This document shows, one piece after another, positions 12,456 through 24,785 of a DNA stretch of 64,000 nt. The notes under the pieces are model-generated. The model was not told where the DNA came from. It did no database searches and saw only the letters and a list, made by a program, of their open reading frames with translations. The stretch comes from Gordius sp. MW1. Lineage: Eukaryota > Nematomorpha > Gordioida > Gordea > Gordiidae. Made by a program: the position numbers and the translations under genes. Within the stretch, counting starts at the first letter, position 1. The number at the start of each line of letters is the position of its first letter. Where the stretch lies: contig OZ038527.1 of the NCBI GenBank assembly GCA_964036665.1, positions 19,056,221 through 19,120,220 of the forward strand, given 5' to 3'.

Positions 12456-12899
12456 ATTTTAAAAACTAATTCTTAGTTACTTTGCATAAATAAAAAAATT
12501 ACTGAGCAAGATTTGAATAAAAAACTGAACAAATGAATATTATACTGAACAAATAATTAAATTACTGAACATTAAATTATTTACTGAGCATTTAATTATT
12601 CTACTGAGCATTTAATTATTCTACTGAGCAAAAAATAAATTAATTACTGAGCACAATAATTTGTTCTCTTTTATGTTTAAGTAAAAAGTTGGTGGAATAT
12701 TTAGAGACGCAGCAGCGCCGGCTGATTTCTTTAAAAATTTAATGGCGGCTGGTCTAAAAGTCTCAGAGCATGAGGCAACAATAGGGGTAAAAATATTTAA
12801 AGGTAGGAGGGCCTTGCCGTTTTACCGGTTTTGGCGAAGGTTAGGACATTTTAATATTAGTTGGACGTGGAGAAAATGTCTATACAAGTGAAATCTTAT

Positions 12900-15420
12900 T
12901 TAAGGGGTAGACCATTTTGCCAGGGAGTCGGGGTGGAGCCTCGAGTCGCATCCTACCTTACAACTAATAGCCAGACGGCTCTAAAACGGACGGGGTATTA
13001 GCTTTTTTAAAAGCAGCCTGGGATTAGGGCATTTACTTTTTTGTGTCTGATGTAATTAAACTCATTAAAAAGGCAGTGTGGGGGTGTCTTGAGTAGGCGT
13101 CTACCTGCTCGGAGCAGTTGCGCCAGGAATATTTTTTAGAATAGGGAATTTTCGGTCTAAGGGCGATAGAGTATGATAGCACGCTTCTAACCACTCATGA
13201 CCCTATCCGTTAAAAACAAAAGATTTTTGGTTGAAGCGCTGGCGGGCGTCGCTGCTCGATAAGAGGTAATCAACGGAGCGCGATACGAGGCCGGCATCCT
13301 AATCCTTTTGTCTTGAGGTTAAGGCGAAGGTGGTCCCTGGATTGATGTTGGCAGAACAGACACCAAGAGCGAGTACAAAAGATGGGTGCTCTCTTAGCGT
13401 AATCAATCTGTCGATTAAAACATTGCCGGATTTATAGGAAGAGGTGAACGCTGCCAATGAGATTGAGGCAGTGGGCGTATGCCTAATCCGCCTGCTTTAG
13501 TGGCTAATGATGCTTGGAGCCACAAGGATCTGCTGAATTTAATGTTAAGAATTATTTCCGGAGACAGAAAAGCCATAGAGGAACCTAATCAGTGTTAGAT
13601 TTTAGAGATATTGAAATAATTTTTAATGGTGTAAAATGCATGATGTTTAGGGAGGGTATTGAGAAGTTCCATCTTTAATATATGATTATGTAGAAACTCT
13701 TTTAAGACGATTTGGCCGCCTATTGGAGAGCCCAGATGTGTAAAACTCTCCATTCGACTTTTAAAAAGGGTTTAAAATGTAGGGAAAATCGTTATTAGGA
13801 CACTGGAATATCTAGCATTAAGAAATATTTAAGTTTAGATTTAGAGCGGCTTCATAATCACGGACTAAATGTATGGCTTTGGATATTTCTTCAGGAGGGC
13901 CGCATAGGGTGGCATCACCAAGGTCCTTTAATCTTAATGCCCATTGGGTAGAGAGCGAATCGATTAAATTTTTAATCCCTTTGCAAAGCAAAGGTGGGCC
14001 TAATGGGTCACCCTGTTTAATACCTTCAGCAGATTCAATTAGGAAGTTTCCAAACTTTAGTTTTGGTTTAGAACCATAAATTAAAATTATTTAATTTGAG
14101 AACTTAAGGTACTCATCAAGGAAGGAGTTTATTACCGTTTCTCTGCGCATATTATTGAAAGCATTGGCAAAGTCCAATTTAACCAAGCAGTGATTGGAAG
14201 GAATTTGTTGTAAGCTTATTCGCGCATAGTGACTAGCAGCCTCACAGCCGTCTTTAACCCCAAATTAGAGAACTGCACGGATGACCCGGACCCGACCCGT
14301 CGGGTAGAAAATTTGAAAATGATTTTGGGTCGGGTCGGGTCTGGGTAGAAAATTTGAAAATGATTTCGGGTCGGGTCCGGGTAAAAAATTTGAAAATGCT
14401 TTCGGGTCGGGTCAAATTTATAGAGTCGGGTCCAAGGTTTATACATTGTAAAAAACACGCGAGACCTATTTTTTTAATTAATGTTAATTGCTAAGCAAAG
14501 AGTGTTTTTAAATATCGAAATGCACAATTAATTTGGATCATTCATTTATTTAATTCTCTTCCTCTTTTTTTAAATTTTAAGACTCCAAACTCTGAAGTGC
14601 TAGCTAATTCTCATCACTAATTCAAACTACATAAATTACTCCTGTTTTTAATTTGACTATTAAAAGGTAAAGTATTTCAATAAAGTTATATTTTAAATTT
14701 TTTTAGTGTTAACAGTGAAGTTTTAGCTAATCCTCGTCGTTAATTTAAATTACATTTAATACATAGCCAACTTAAAAGTAAGTTATAATTTTATAAATGT
14801 TTCATGTGCAATTTTTTTGTAATAACTTATAATTATTTTAAAGTTTCATATCAAATGAATTTATCTTAAATTGCACTTCAAACTTAAAACATTTGGACAG
14901 TCACTATAAATTTCATCTTATTTACTATATTGATTATAATCAGCTAAATATTAATGGTTTCATAATAACAATAAATGGATGTTAAATAGTTGTCTCAAGT
15001 CTATAACACATGAGCAGTTTACTTGATATTAGGAAACTAAATATAGATAAATAATTATGAGTTTTTTTTCACCATCCCCTTTAAAGAATACAAATCATCA
15101 TGGCTTTTACTAGTCGATTTAATTTTACACACAGCAATTTTCGCGCTCGAAAGTAATTTTTTTATAATTTTTCGGGTCGGGTCGGGTTCGGGTTGAAGTT
15201 TTTAAAATGCTTTCGGGTCGGGTTCGGGTAGAAAATTTGAAAATGATTTCGGGTCGGGTCTGGTCCGGGTAGAAATTTGAAATTGATTTCGGGTCGGGTC
15301 GGGTCCGGGTAGAAAATTTGAAAATGATTTCGGGTCGGGTTCGGGTTGAAAAAAAGTGACTTTGCAGTTCTCTACCCCAAATGCTAAATGGGGAATTAAT
15401 TTAATGTTCAATAATAATCA
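12900..15420 (-). pseudogene. Non-LTR reverse transcriptase remnant, split by a hAT element
   Basis: Reading the minus strand from 15,420 down, the fragments appear in the order of a reverse transcriptase. LIPHLAFGV (about 15,390) continues after the inserted element as VKDGCEAASHYAR (14,260-14,220). Then come NHCLVKLDFANAFNNMRRET, SAEGIKQGDPLGPPLLC (about 14,030) and a region with LKDLGDATLCGPPEE (13,940-13,890). Further down, DYLLSSSDARQR (about 13,260) resembles the C-terminal region of the same protein class. The usual catalytic YxDD is not preserved and several stops and shifts interrupt the frame. The clade is not certain. The element at 14266-15374 broke it after, or during, decay. Confidence 0.72.
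14266..15374. mobile_element. hAT-type non-autonomous element with GGGTCGGGT arrays
   Basis: The ends are TAGAGAACTGCA and TGCAGTTCTCTA, flanked by a perfect 8-bp duplication CCCCAAAT (14258-14265 and 15375-15382). Eight-bp duplications and a TAGAG tip are hAT features. Both subterminal regions are arrays of about 40-46 bp with GGGTCGGGTCGGGT plus AGAAAATTTGAAAATGATTT (14275-14420 and 15170-15350). The core is AT-rich and has no transposase. It is inserted in the reverse transcriptase remnant. Confidence 0.87.
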
Positions 15421-15803
15421 TGTTGAAGAATAATCAGTCTAAAAGGGCTTTTTATTTCTTCCAACAAGGACCCGCCATTTAACTTTCACTTTTGTTGCTG
15501 CATAGAACACTTTTTATCAAATATAAAACTCTAAGGTTAATTTTTAACCTATTCAAAATAATAATTTATGGGATACCCTTATTTGATTATCACAAGCCCT
15601 ATAAATCAGTTATAAGGAAAAATTAATATTTCTTTAATCATTTTTGTAAAAATTAAATAATCATAAGATCCACCCCCATTCCGTTTGGTGACCTTAAAGC
15701 CGTCCAAGCTTAGCTCGTAATTTTTTTAACGAAATCAGGCCGAAAATTTATCAATTTAACTTTGCCTGTGTCAACTACATTTAATAAAGTTGGCTATGCC
15801 ATG

Positions 15804-16848
15804 CAGAGACCAGATTGCCCGGCCCGGCCCGCTGCCCGAACAGGCCCGACCCTGGCAACTGTCCTAAATTTTTGTTTTCGGGCGGGCATGTTGAAGATAG
15901 GATTCGGGCAATTCGGGCTTAATGAGATTTTTTAATTAGTGTTATATCGTTACTTTTTATTTAATTGCATATGAAAATGGTAAAAAAAGTTAAGAAACTT
16001 GATTTCGCCGTCACAAAGTTTCTCCAATTGGCCTTTATTATTCCCTTATCATTCGTCGCTTTCGCTAAGTTACTACTTATTTTTATGATAAAAATTTTTA
16101 TACCTTCCTTTTTTTAAATTGCATTTAAATTCTATTGATAAATTATTGTCTTTTTATCAAAAAAGTAAGTTTTAACAGAGCACAGATTGACTAATTGAAC
16201 TAATTTTATTCATTAAGAAGTTTATTTATGGGTAGGGCAAACGGGTTAACTCAAAAGGCGAGTATAATTTTGTTTATTGTAATGTTATTTATTAAATATG
16301 TTATCTTTAAACTTAATTAAAAAAATTGCACATAAATATTTTCATGGACATCGGCTGCATTAAATTAATATTTTGCTATTATATGATTTTTAAATGTCAA
16401 CATGTTTGTCCCTTAATGCATTATCAATTAACTTATTAAAAATTGTGACCTAAAGCGGTTTCGCCAGTGCTATCTGGCCAAATTTTTTCGAAAGACCAAA
16501 TACTAACCTTTTTTGACCTATTAGAATTAAAATTAAAGATTAAAAGTTTCATTTGAAAAAATCATTCGACTTTTAAATAAAAAAGGAAATTAGATTTTAT
16601 TTGTGATAATAAAATATTGCATATTTTTTTTAAATGCCATTAATTTAATGTTTATATTTTAATAGTGGTTGATAGGATTTAAGATCGCATTATTTCGGGC
16701 CTAACGGGCAAATTTAATATTTCGGGCCGGGCAGTTAATGTTTCGGGCGGGCACCTAGAAGGTTCGGGGGGGCTTGGGGGGGCAATGAAGTAAAAAAATT
16801 GAACCGGGCCGGGTTCGGGCATAAAATTCCTAACAAATCCGACCTCTG
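15804..16848. mobile_element. hAT-type non-autonomous element with GC-rich GGGCCGGGC ends
   Basis: The terminal repeats are CAGAGACCAGATT and, inverted, CAGAGGTCGGATT. A perfect 8-bp duplication ATGCCATG flanks them (15796-15803 and 16849-16856). About 100-170 bp at each end are dominated by CCCGGCCCG and TTCGGGCGGGC motifs. The middle is AT-rich with no coding sequence. Related ends occur at 62259-62697. Confidence 0.85.
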
Positions 16849-17500
16849 ATGCCATGATCATATAAAAATAGACTTTAAAAAAAGTGGTGTTAGAATAACC
16901 CAGCCCTTTTTATTTTTAAGAGATTTTTAGTTCTTTTCCAATTTTGACTCCGAGCTTTTGTCGTTCAATATTAAAATATTGCACAGCTAAGCAAAATTTG
17001 GACATGTTAACATCAGAATTTAAAATTTGAATATCATTTAAAATTTGAATATCATAATTAAAAAGAAATGTATACAAAAAATTTTATTTCTTCACAAATG
17101 GGTTTACAAATGGGTTTAAATAATAAATAAAATATAAACAATTTTAAAAAAATGTTGAATTTTTTTTTTTCATATTATGGAAGGTGGGGCCATGGAAGAC
17201 CCCAGGCATCAAAAACACTCTATCTTAAAAACTATTGGATAAAAACTAGCCAAATTTTACAGAGATATTCTAGTGCAAATTTTGTTAAGCTACTGAAAAA
17301 ATGAAATTATAATATTAATTAACTTATTTTGTACCGCTTTTTTAAACATCTTAAGGTCCTCAGGACCCCACCCGACCTACGGAGTGTAAACTTATATACA
17401 AAATTTGGTAAGTGTTCCAATATTGGTGTTCAAGTTATGATCATTTCAACAATGGGGTTTGATATACCCCATAAATCTGCCCAGAATTTAGATTTTCATA

Positions 17501-18271
17501 AGTAGGGAAGACCGGGGACTAAATGGCCCTAAAAATTAAACCTTTTTTTAATCAGGGGGATAGATTAACCCTGACGTTCTGACTTCTTAATATATGCTAA
17601 CTCAAATCAATAAAAATATTGTTACATTATAGAAAACATAGAAAATTTAAATGTAATATGATTGTATTTTATATGATAAAAATAAAATAAGGGTCAAGAT
17701 GACAATCTGACTAAAGTATACTTAAAAGACAGATTCTGCAATGTAAAAAAACTTTTAGTCGTTTTTTTAAAAACAATTATAGTCTATTTCTATTCTAAAT
17801 TACACTAAGTTGAATTATAAACAAAATTTTTGTCTTTTAAATTTTGTCATTTGTAAGGCTTTATAAAAATGGCTATAACTAGCCCCTCTCCGACTAGCCC
17901 AGACCCCTATTTTTATGAACAATTAATAATTCAAAATGTTATATTGCTAATGAAAATTTAATCATTAGGCGATTTTTATATAAAAAATATCCCTTTATAA
18001 GATAAAACTTAGATTAGTCCAAAGTATAAAGCCAAAAAAATTTTATGTGCAAAATAGAAAATTTTGTCAAGCTACTAATAGCCCCGAAAAATCGTTTTTC
18101 TTCTATAAAAATTTTAAATTTTATTTTTTCCAAACAAAAAGTTTTTTAGTTATACCTTATGAAAACATACACATATGGTTTAAATTTTAATCATATATCA
18201 TTATTATTTCTAAAAATAATTACAAAGATAATAGTAACCCCGGGCTACAACTAGCCCCGGTATCCCCTACT
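17501..18271. mobile_element. MITE with AGTAGGGGATACCGGGG ends
   Basis: The left end AGTAGGGAAGACCGGGG and the inverted right end AGTAGGGGATACCGGGG match over about 17 bases, then diverge. Related, more diverged ends flank segments in intron 3 of the BTB genes. The right part alone is also present at the start of unit 3 (51,675-51,842). Confidence 0.65.
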
Positions 18272-19534
18272 CTCGAAGGTTTATATATAATTATATATTT
18301 CCGTTGAAAAATTAAACTGAAAGAAAAGTGATGGGATGTGACGGAATTTTGTTAACAAATTAAATTGATTAAATGAATGTTTGATAAAAAATTATAAATT
18401 TTGAATGTAAAGGTTCTAAAAATGGCAGGTTTTTAAAAAAAATAAGGCCTAGCTTATTTTTTTTTATTTATTTCATCCTAGCCCTGCTTAAATGAATATC
18501 TAATAAATAAAGCAATTAAGGTTCATCTCAAATACAGACTAGTTCAAGATCATAGTTGAATCTTTTAACAAAATATCCAGCAAGCTTTATAAATGTCCAT
18601 TTCCTTAAGTTTAAAGACATTGCAAAATGAGTCATGGCCTTCGACCCGACCTAAACTTTTTCCAGTCAAACAGGGCATTTTTAAATTTTTCGAAGAAAAA
18701 ATGATTTTCATAAGAAATTTGACTATAATTGTTGATTCGATAACGAAATACATAATAATTAAATGATAGCTGAAAACAAACGTCCAACGCCATATTGAAC
18801 ATTTTTCTTACTTTATGATTTTCAATTAATAAGATCTGATTTTTAGAAATTATTAACTATAAACTACACCCTATTTTTCGAGACACATAAATTTCATACC
18901 TCCCAAATAGCTTCATTCGTCAAAGTTTCAGATTGGAGTGTTGTTTCTTAAAATTGTCTGCAAGATTTACAAGGCGCCAATGACATTTCATTTTTTAAAA
19001 AAGCTTTTTTTCCACACATGGTTCAATGCTTATTTACTATATATTTGGGCATACAGTGATTCTTGAATAAATTCTATACTGGTAAGAAAAGTATTTTATA
19101 TTATAATGATAATATTGTTTAATTTAATTTTTGTATAAAAATAGATGAGGATAGATTAATTTAATATAAAATATCCCCAGAATTAATACCATTCAATTTA
19201 AATGACTACTTCGATTTAATTTTTCATTTTTCTGCTTTTTATGATCAACAATGCCTCATTTTTTTAATATGTAATTTAATTTATTAACGCAAGGTTAGGA
19301 GGGGGGGGGGGGCAACCACCTCCCCTCGGATTGTCGAAAAGCTATATTTAATTTAACCTTATAAACTGTACCTGTAGATTACATCTTTCTATGGATTTAC
19401 AAACTTATACTTTATTTCATTTAATCCCAATTAATAAGTTATAAATTAAAACTCTTACCTTACGAAAAATAATTTTATAGGTTAAATTTGTTGATTGTAT
19501 CTCTATCTGACCTTAATAACACTTGCGTGTTATT
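18272..19534. other. Duplicated non-coding flank of unit 1
   Basis: No gene is seen. This stretch is shared with unit 2 (about 40,690-42,090) at high similarity. It includes an ATGCCTCATT site at 19,251-19,260 that is empty here but carries a 152-bp insertion in unit 2. A G-run lies at about 19,303. Confidence 0.5.
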
Positions 19535-19694
19535 AATGGGCGTAGCCAGGTTTTGGATTAGGGGGGGGGGCGAAACGTTCAAAAGTTCAATTAGAAGGGG
19601 GCAAAACATAAAAAATTTTTAATTTTGAAGTATTTTTGCATTGAAATTTTTTTTCTCTCGCCATTTAGGGGGGGGGGGCCTGGCTACGCCCATG
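19535..19694. mobile_element. MITE, CATGGGCGTAGCCAGG family
   Basis: Inverted ends GGGCGTAGCCAGG and CCTGGCTACGCCC are flanked by an 8-bp duplication GTGTTATT (19527-19534 and 19695-19702). G-runs lie inside both ends. The equivalent copy in unit 2 is 42099-42260. Confidence 0.85.
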
Positions 19695-19771
19695 GTGTTA
19701 TTTGTTTAGCTAATGTTTCATTTTATTTTCTCAACTTCAATATCATATTTTATTTTTTATATATATATATT

Positions 19772-19918
19772 CATGGGCGTAGCCAGCATTGGAATTAGAG
19801 GGGGGCAATAATGATTTAGGGAGGGGCAAAATGAACATTTTTTTGAAATTTTAGCTATAATTTTAATACATTTTAACAATTTTTTGGATTTAGAGGGGAG
19901 CAGCTCGCTACGCCCATG
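19772..19918. mobile_element. MITE, CATGGGCGTAGCCAG family
   Basis: Inverted ends CATGGGCGTAGC and GCTACGCCCATG are flanked by TATATATT and TATATAAT, a duplication with one mismatch. It is shared with unit 2 (42338-42495). Confidence 0.78.
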
Positions 19919-20778
19919 TATATAATTATATTTATCTTGAATTTTGCTAGATTTGTTAATTACAATTATTTGCTCTCGAGTCGAAAAATCATATTTTTTG
20001 AAACCCCATTAGTTTAACTAAATAAATTTAATATGGACAAGCATAAGACTCAATCGTTTATCGATTTATTTGACAATATATTTATTGAAAAGCTAGTGGT
20101 TTTGTCTGATCTGACTATTAAAGTTAAATAGAATAAAGTGTAACTTACGTCTAGTTAAGCAACAATGCCAAATATTTTTTAAAAAATAATTTAAAGTAAA
20201 TGCCGCAAAACAAGCCGATTACGCAAAGTGGTGAAATATTTTCGTGGTTAGTAAATGTTGTTGGTGCAGTCAAACAAACCAGGCGAGCCAGGATTTTCTC
20301 AATGGGGGCGGTTTTAATTTTTCGTTTTTTTAATAATATAAAGATGAGAGACATGGGCGTAGCCAAGGGGGGCCCCCCTCTAAATTCAAAAATTTATTGA
20401 AATTAGGGCTAAAATTTCAAAAATGTTTATTTTGCGAGAAGGATCAGCTTATTTCCTGATAAAATAAATAGCCGGTGTAATTATCATTTTTGATTAAAAC
20501 TCATTTTATGTTACCTAGCTTAGGGACCTTATGAACTAAACAAACTGTTTTTTCCACAAACAAATAATTTTTAAACAACGTCAACCTGTTTTTACTAGTG
20601 CGGGGATGATGCGGCGAAATTTTTAGGTTTTATCTGGGGGCTGGGTGCGGGCCAGAGATTTTATTTGTGTGGGTACGGGCCGAGCCTGAACCTAAAATTC
20701 GACCCGTACTCTAGAACTAGGCACGAGTTCGAATGTTATTAACTTTTATCTAGATCATTATCTTATTATGAACATCAT

Positions 20779-20936
20779 CATGGGCGTAGCCAGGTTTTGG
20801 ATGGGGGGGGCGAAACATTTAAAACTTCAATCGGGGGGCGGGGGGCGGGCAAAACCTATTTTTTTTTAATTTTTATGAGTTTTTGCATTGAAAAAAATTT
20901 TTTGCGTCATTTTGCCCCCCCCTGGCTATGCCCATG
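20779..20936. mobile_element. MITE, CATGGGCGTAGCCAGG family
   Basis: Inverted ends CATGGGCGTAGCCAGG and CCTGGCTATGCCCATG are flanked by AACATCAT, with four extra bases on the right. The same insertion is present in units 2 (43375-43526) and 3 (52994-53118), so it predates the duplications. A one-ended relative lies at 20,355. Confidence 0.8.
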
Positions 20937-21325
20937 CATGAACATCATATTTAGATTATTGCTGTAAAATTAGAATATTAAATCCTGCACTGAAAACATA
21001 CAAGTTCTTGAGAGTCTCAGGGTAACTTACCTATCAGATCAATGAAAGATAGTTTTAGCACAGCAATTGTCCCTTTGGCAGAGGATGCAATTTTAAGCTA
21101 TGATTTAAAACTTCTAACGCTCAATTTTACTCAAATCCACTATTTTTCCTAATAAACATTTATTATTTCAAAATAGTATTGATATAATTATACCATAACA
21201 TGATTATTTTATCTACTATAAAATGTTATAATATAGAAAAGATATTAATATTTTATCAACTACAATATTTTAAATGTATTTAAATTCCAAACTATTTTTC
21301 AGATTTTTTTAAACTTTTAGCTAAA

Positions 21326-23597
21326 ATGAATAAGGAGATCGTTGTTGTCCCTGGCAAAAATTGGAATGAAAAGTGTCAAAACGCGTTAAAAGATGAGCTT
21401 TTAATAGATGTCCATTTTTTGGTATATTTTGATTATATTAATTTATTTTCTTTTTAGTTTGAAGAAGATGGCAAAGTTGTAACTCATAAGGCTCACAAAT
21501 TTTTATTAGCAATGAGTAGTCCTGTTTTTCACGCAATGTTTTATGGGCCTACAGCTATTTCCAAAACCGCGGAAGAGATTACTGTTGTGTCAATTGAGGA
21601 TATATCTTCCCAAGTTTTTGCCATCTTATTGGAGTAAATTAAATATTATAATTAATTTTATCACCATAATATCGTGATTTCTTATTTATTGTGCCAATTT
21701 AGCTTTATATACCACCAGGAAAAATTAATCAACATGAACATTGGTAATTTGGAAGGCTTAGAACGTGCCCAATTTTTAAACGACCTTTTGTATGCTGCAA
21801 AGAAATATATGTTAGATGACATTAGAAAAGTAATTGGGAATAAAATAAATTCAGAAATAGTGTTAATAAACGCTTATTATCTTTTGTGTCAAGAAAAATT
21901 ATTTCACGAGGAAATTAGTCGCAGTACATGCTGGAAGGTATAAAAATTATTACATAAATACTTTGATTTAACTATTTTCTATAATTAGTTAAATCAATAA
22001 TGAAAACTTGTAGGGGAAACTGAGGAGAGGATATAAGAGCCGTATAAAATTAAAAATATTTTTTTTTATTTTCCGTTAGAATATATTTTTAAGATGTATT
22101 TTTAATGTAGGAAAAATATTATAAAACTTTTTTATATATTTCTTCCATAAATTGAGGAAAAAGTCAAAATCCCCTGGTAATTCAAATTCTTATTTAAGGG
22201 ATAGAATGACCTCAATGTTCACTTTATTTTTAAAAAGTGATTATTTTACTATAAAAAAGATAGAAATAATAATGTTTATATTTTACCCATTACATTACAA
22301 CTATAAAATGAGTTAAGATGACAACCTGATTTGTGAATAAAAGACGGATTTTACTACAATGGAAACGTGTGTTAATAGTATATTTATGTATAATCCTATT
22401 TCACTTCTAAATAAATAATTTCATATACGAAAAAAGATGTTTGTAAATCTGTATTTGTGAGGTAAGACTTCGTATTAATTTTAAAAATGATTACAACTAG
22501 CCCTGGGGTATAGGCTCGGTCTCCCCTAGTTTAGATAAAATTTAAGACCCATTTAATGCCAGAATTTAAAGGTAACTATAATTGTTAATTTAGGTTGGGC
22601 TTTTACCTATACATACATGATGCTACATTGTATATTATTGCTTATCATACTCAGAACAATTAAGTTAGAATAAATTTAAAACTTAATTTTTGCATAATGG
22701 TCGTAGTAATTGGTGAGATGACTTTAAAAAATGTCGACTAAAATTAAAATTTATTACTTGTAGGTATTGTGGGAAAATGGTGAAAAATTTATCAAATCGG
22801 ATTCCTTTTTGAATATGACGGCCGAAGATTTATTGAGTTTTCTGATCGCCGATGACTTAATTGCACAAGATATTGATTTATTCCAAGCTGTTTTAAAATG
22901 GGCTAATTATAACATTAAAAAAAGAGATGAAGTTATCACGCCCAGCCAGTTAAGAGCATTTATTGGAGACGATATTATCAATGCTATTAGATACCCGCTG
23001 ATTAGTGTAAATGACTTTCAAGATATGATTGTTAAATCTGGCTTACTTAATCAAGAAGAAATAATAGAAGTCCTTTTTTCTTATTTTGGAAAAAGTGAAT
23101 CAAATAGATTAAACAAATTTATTACCAAGTCCCGAAAGCGAAACTTGGAAACATTTATCTTTGTTACTGTGACTCAGAATCAGCGAACGTCATATCCCGC
23201 AGAAGATTACTTTTCGATTGAAAGTAATGCATTAGTGAGTATAAAAATTCACGGCATATACATACTAAATCCTTGGGCCTCAAATTATCATTCAAATTAT
23301 CATTCTACCACTGATTATGAGATTAAGTTATATGATCAAAAGGAAGTTCTTTTAACTTCCATTTATTTACCCCATGGTTCTTATAATAGCAGCGAATCCT
23401 ATGTTAGAGTGAATTTTATAAATCCTATACCCATTGAAATGAATGTGCAAACGAAGTGCTTCAAAGTGCAAACCAGTTCGCCAATATCATCTTCCTATAA
23501 AATTGAATCTTGTCATAGCATACAATTTGGATCAGCAGTTTTTAGTCTAAATAACGCTAGGCTTAATAAATACTTATGCGGAATAATTTTGGAATAA
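21326..23597 (+). CDS. BTB-BACK-PHR protein, copy 1 (BTBD3/BTBD6-like)
   Basis: Four exons join in frame: 21326-21421, 21458-21633, 21703-21937 and 22764-23597, giving 446 residues. Introns are 36, 69 and 826 nt, all GT-AG. Residues about 20-125 form a BTB/POZ domain (LLIDVHFL, THKAHKFLLAMSSPVFHAMF, FAILLDFIY). A BACK-like helical region follows (LLYAAKKYMLDDIRK, VLWENGEKFIKSDSFLNM, LFQAVLKWANYN). The last 135 or so residues match the beta-rich PHR pattern (YFSIESNALVSIKIHGIYIL, ESYVRVNFINPIPIEM). Proteins of this design recruit substrates to Cullin-3 ubiquitin ligases in the cytoplasm; that role is inferred. Each copy has a splice-acceptor-like TTTTAG five bases before ATG AAA/AAT, so a 5'UTR intron or a spliced leader is possible. 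Exon 4 differs from copies 2 and 3 mostly by amino-acid changes. Confidence 0.9.
22009..22531. mobile_element. Old MITE in BTB copy 1 intron 3
   Basis: The left end CTTGTAGGGGAAACTGAGG and the inverted right end AACTAGGGGAGACCGAGCC are diverged relatives of the AGTAGGGGAGACCGGGG ends. It is shared with unit 2, and unit 3 keeps only its right half. It accounts for most of intron 3. Confidence 0.55.
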
Positions 23598-24274
23598 ATC
23601 AAAAGTCAATAAAAATATGCAATTTTTATCTTAAAAATTTGGTAATAAAAATTTTATTTCATTACTGTAAATTAGATTTTATTATTGAGATATTGTAGAA
23701 TAAAACTACCTTAGTTATAAAATGTGATTATAATATCTTAATGTATTATGGCCATATTAGAGCACACAATTTACACTTGTTGCCAATATCGTGGTTTTAC
23801 TAAATGGCGTGATTTGATTAGTTTCAATTAATTGCCTAAAACCCTTATTGCACTTAAAATTTTACTTAGATGATTTAATTTTTTATGTCAAGAGAATTAA
23901 TTGCGACTCTAAATTCAAATTAAAAAATCTTTGCTAACATATTATTGCATTACATCCCATGGTAGCATATTCATATTTGGGACATCCTAGGTTAACGCGG
24001 CTCTTAAATAAACTTAAACCCATATTATGGTTAGTTAAATAATAAGTTTTTTCTCACTTTTTTAATTTTTTGGGCTTATATTGACAAATCGAAACACATT
24101 AAAACTTTAATGTAAGGAAATTTATAGGAGAATTTATAAATTAAAATATCTACAAACTAAACTACTTTTACAGGCGCTCAACCAGGATTTTCTCAAGGGG
24201 GTGGGAAAACATTTTCAAATTTATTTTTATAGTTTTTATTAATAATATAATAAAGAGGAGAGATCAAAAAAATC
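23598..24274. other. 3' flank of BTB copy 1
   Basis: No gene is seen. The AT-rich downstream flank is shared in diverged form with units 2 and 3 (46,192-46,850 and 58,143-58,800). The stop TAA is followed by AATAAAAAT at about 23,644, a possible poly(A) signal region. Confidence 0.4.
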
Positions 24275-24645
24275 CGACGGCCCATGGGCCGGGCCATCGT
24301 CTTAAAGTTAGATTTTCTGGCGGGCCCGAGCGGGACCTTAACAAGATTCGAGCAACACGGGCTTAATAAGACTTTTTATATAATGTATTATATTGTTTTT
24401 GGGTACTACTTTGTCACCTTTTTATTTGATTGTATATTATTTATTAGACGTATTTCTTATCTTAAAAAACAAAAATTGTATAATTTTTCCAAAATATAAC
24501 AAAATTACTGTTAAAAAGTTTAGAAGTTGGGCAGGTTCGTACATGGCAGGGAGGACTCTAGCAGGCCCGGGCGGGCAATTTAGTTTCTAAATCGGACCGA
24601 CCTGGGTTCAGGCAATTTTTTTTTTACAAATCTGACTTCTAAAAG
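24275..24645. repeat. GC-rich element remnant downstream of BTB copy 1
   Basis: The segment starts AAATCCGACGGCCCATGGGC and ends near CAAATCTGACTTCTAAAAGG. GGCGGGCCCGAGCGGGACC and GCAGGCCCGGGCGGGC patches flank an AT-rich core. It resembles a decayed member of the CAGAGGTCGGATTTG family and is shared by all three units (46,855-47,262 and 58,805-59,217). Confidence 0.55.
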
Positions 24646-24694
24646 GATGTGAATTCTGGGTATAAAATATAAAACGTTATAAAAAATAAATTAC

Positions 24695-24785
24695 GCCCTT
24701 CGGGTGTAACTGGGGGCTTCGCCCCCAGACCCCCTTGGGGGCTCCGCCCCCAGTCCCCCGTTGGTCGCCCCCAGACCTCCGTTTA
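24695..24785. repeat. GC-rich perfect hairpins at the composite element end
   Basis: CTGGGGGCTTCGCCCCCAG and GGGGGCTCCGCCCCC are perfect hairpins with TTC- or TCC-type loops. They are followed by CAGTCCCCCGTTGGTCGCCC. They lie in otherwise strongly AT-rich DNA, at the 5' boundary of the unit 1 insertion. Confidence 0.7.

Larger units (their letters stand above)
11450..12660. mobile_element. MULE-like transposon remnant with TGCTCAGTAA repeat arms
   Basis: Ten or so copies of TGCTCAGTAA or TGCTCAGTTATAAATCC lie at 11455-11690. Inverted copies, TTACTGAGCA, lie at 12495-12655. The two arrays form long inverted terminal regions built from short tandem repeats. Between them, on the minus strand, is the C-terminal end of a MULE transposase (SWIM zinc finger). 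No target duplication was identified. Confidence 0.7.

Noticed and set aside
13873-14079. Plus-strand frame MALDISSGGPHRVASP
   Set aside because: It is antisense to the reverse transcriptase remnant, whose motifs are on the minus strand.
14216-15411. Frames with repeated PDPTR or PDPKSF motifs on the minus strand
   Set aside because: They come from the GGGTCGGGT arrays of the hAT-type element, not from a repeat protein.
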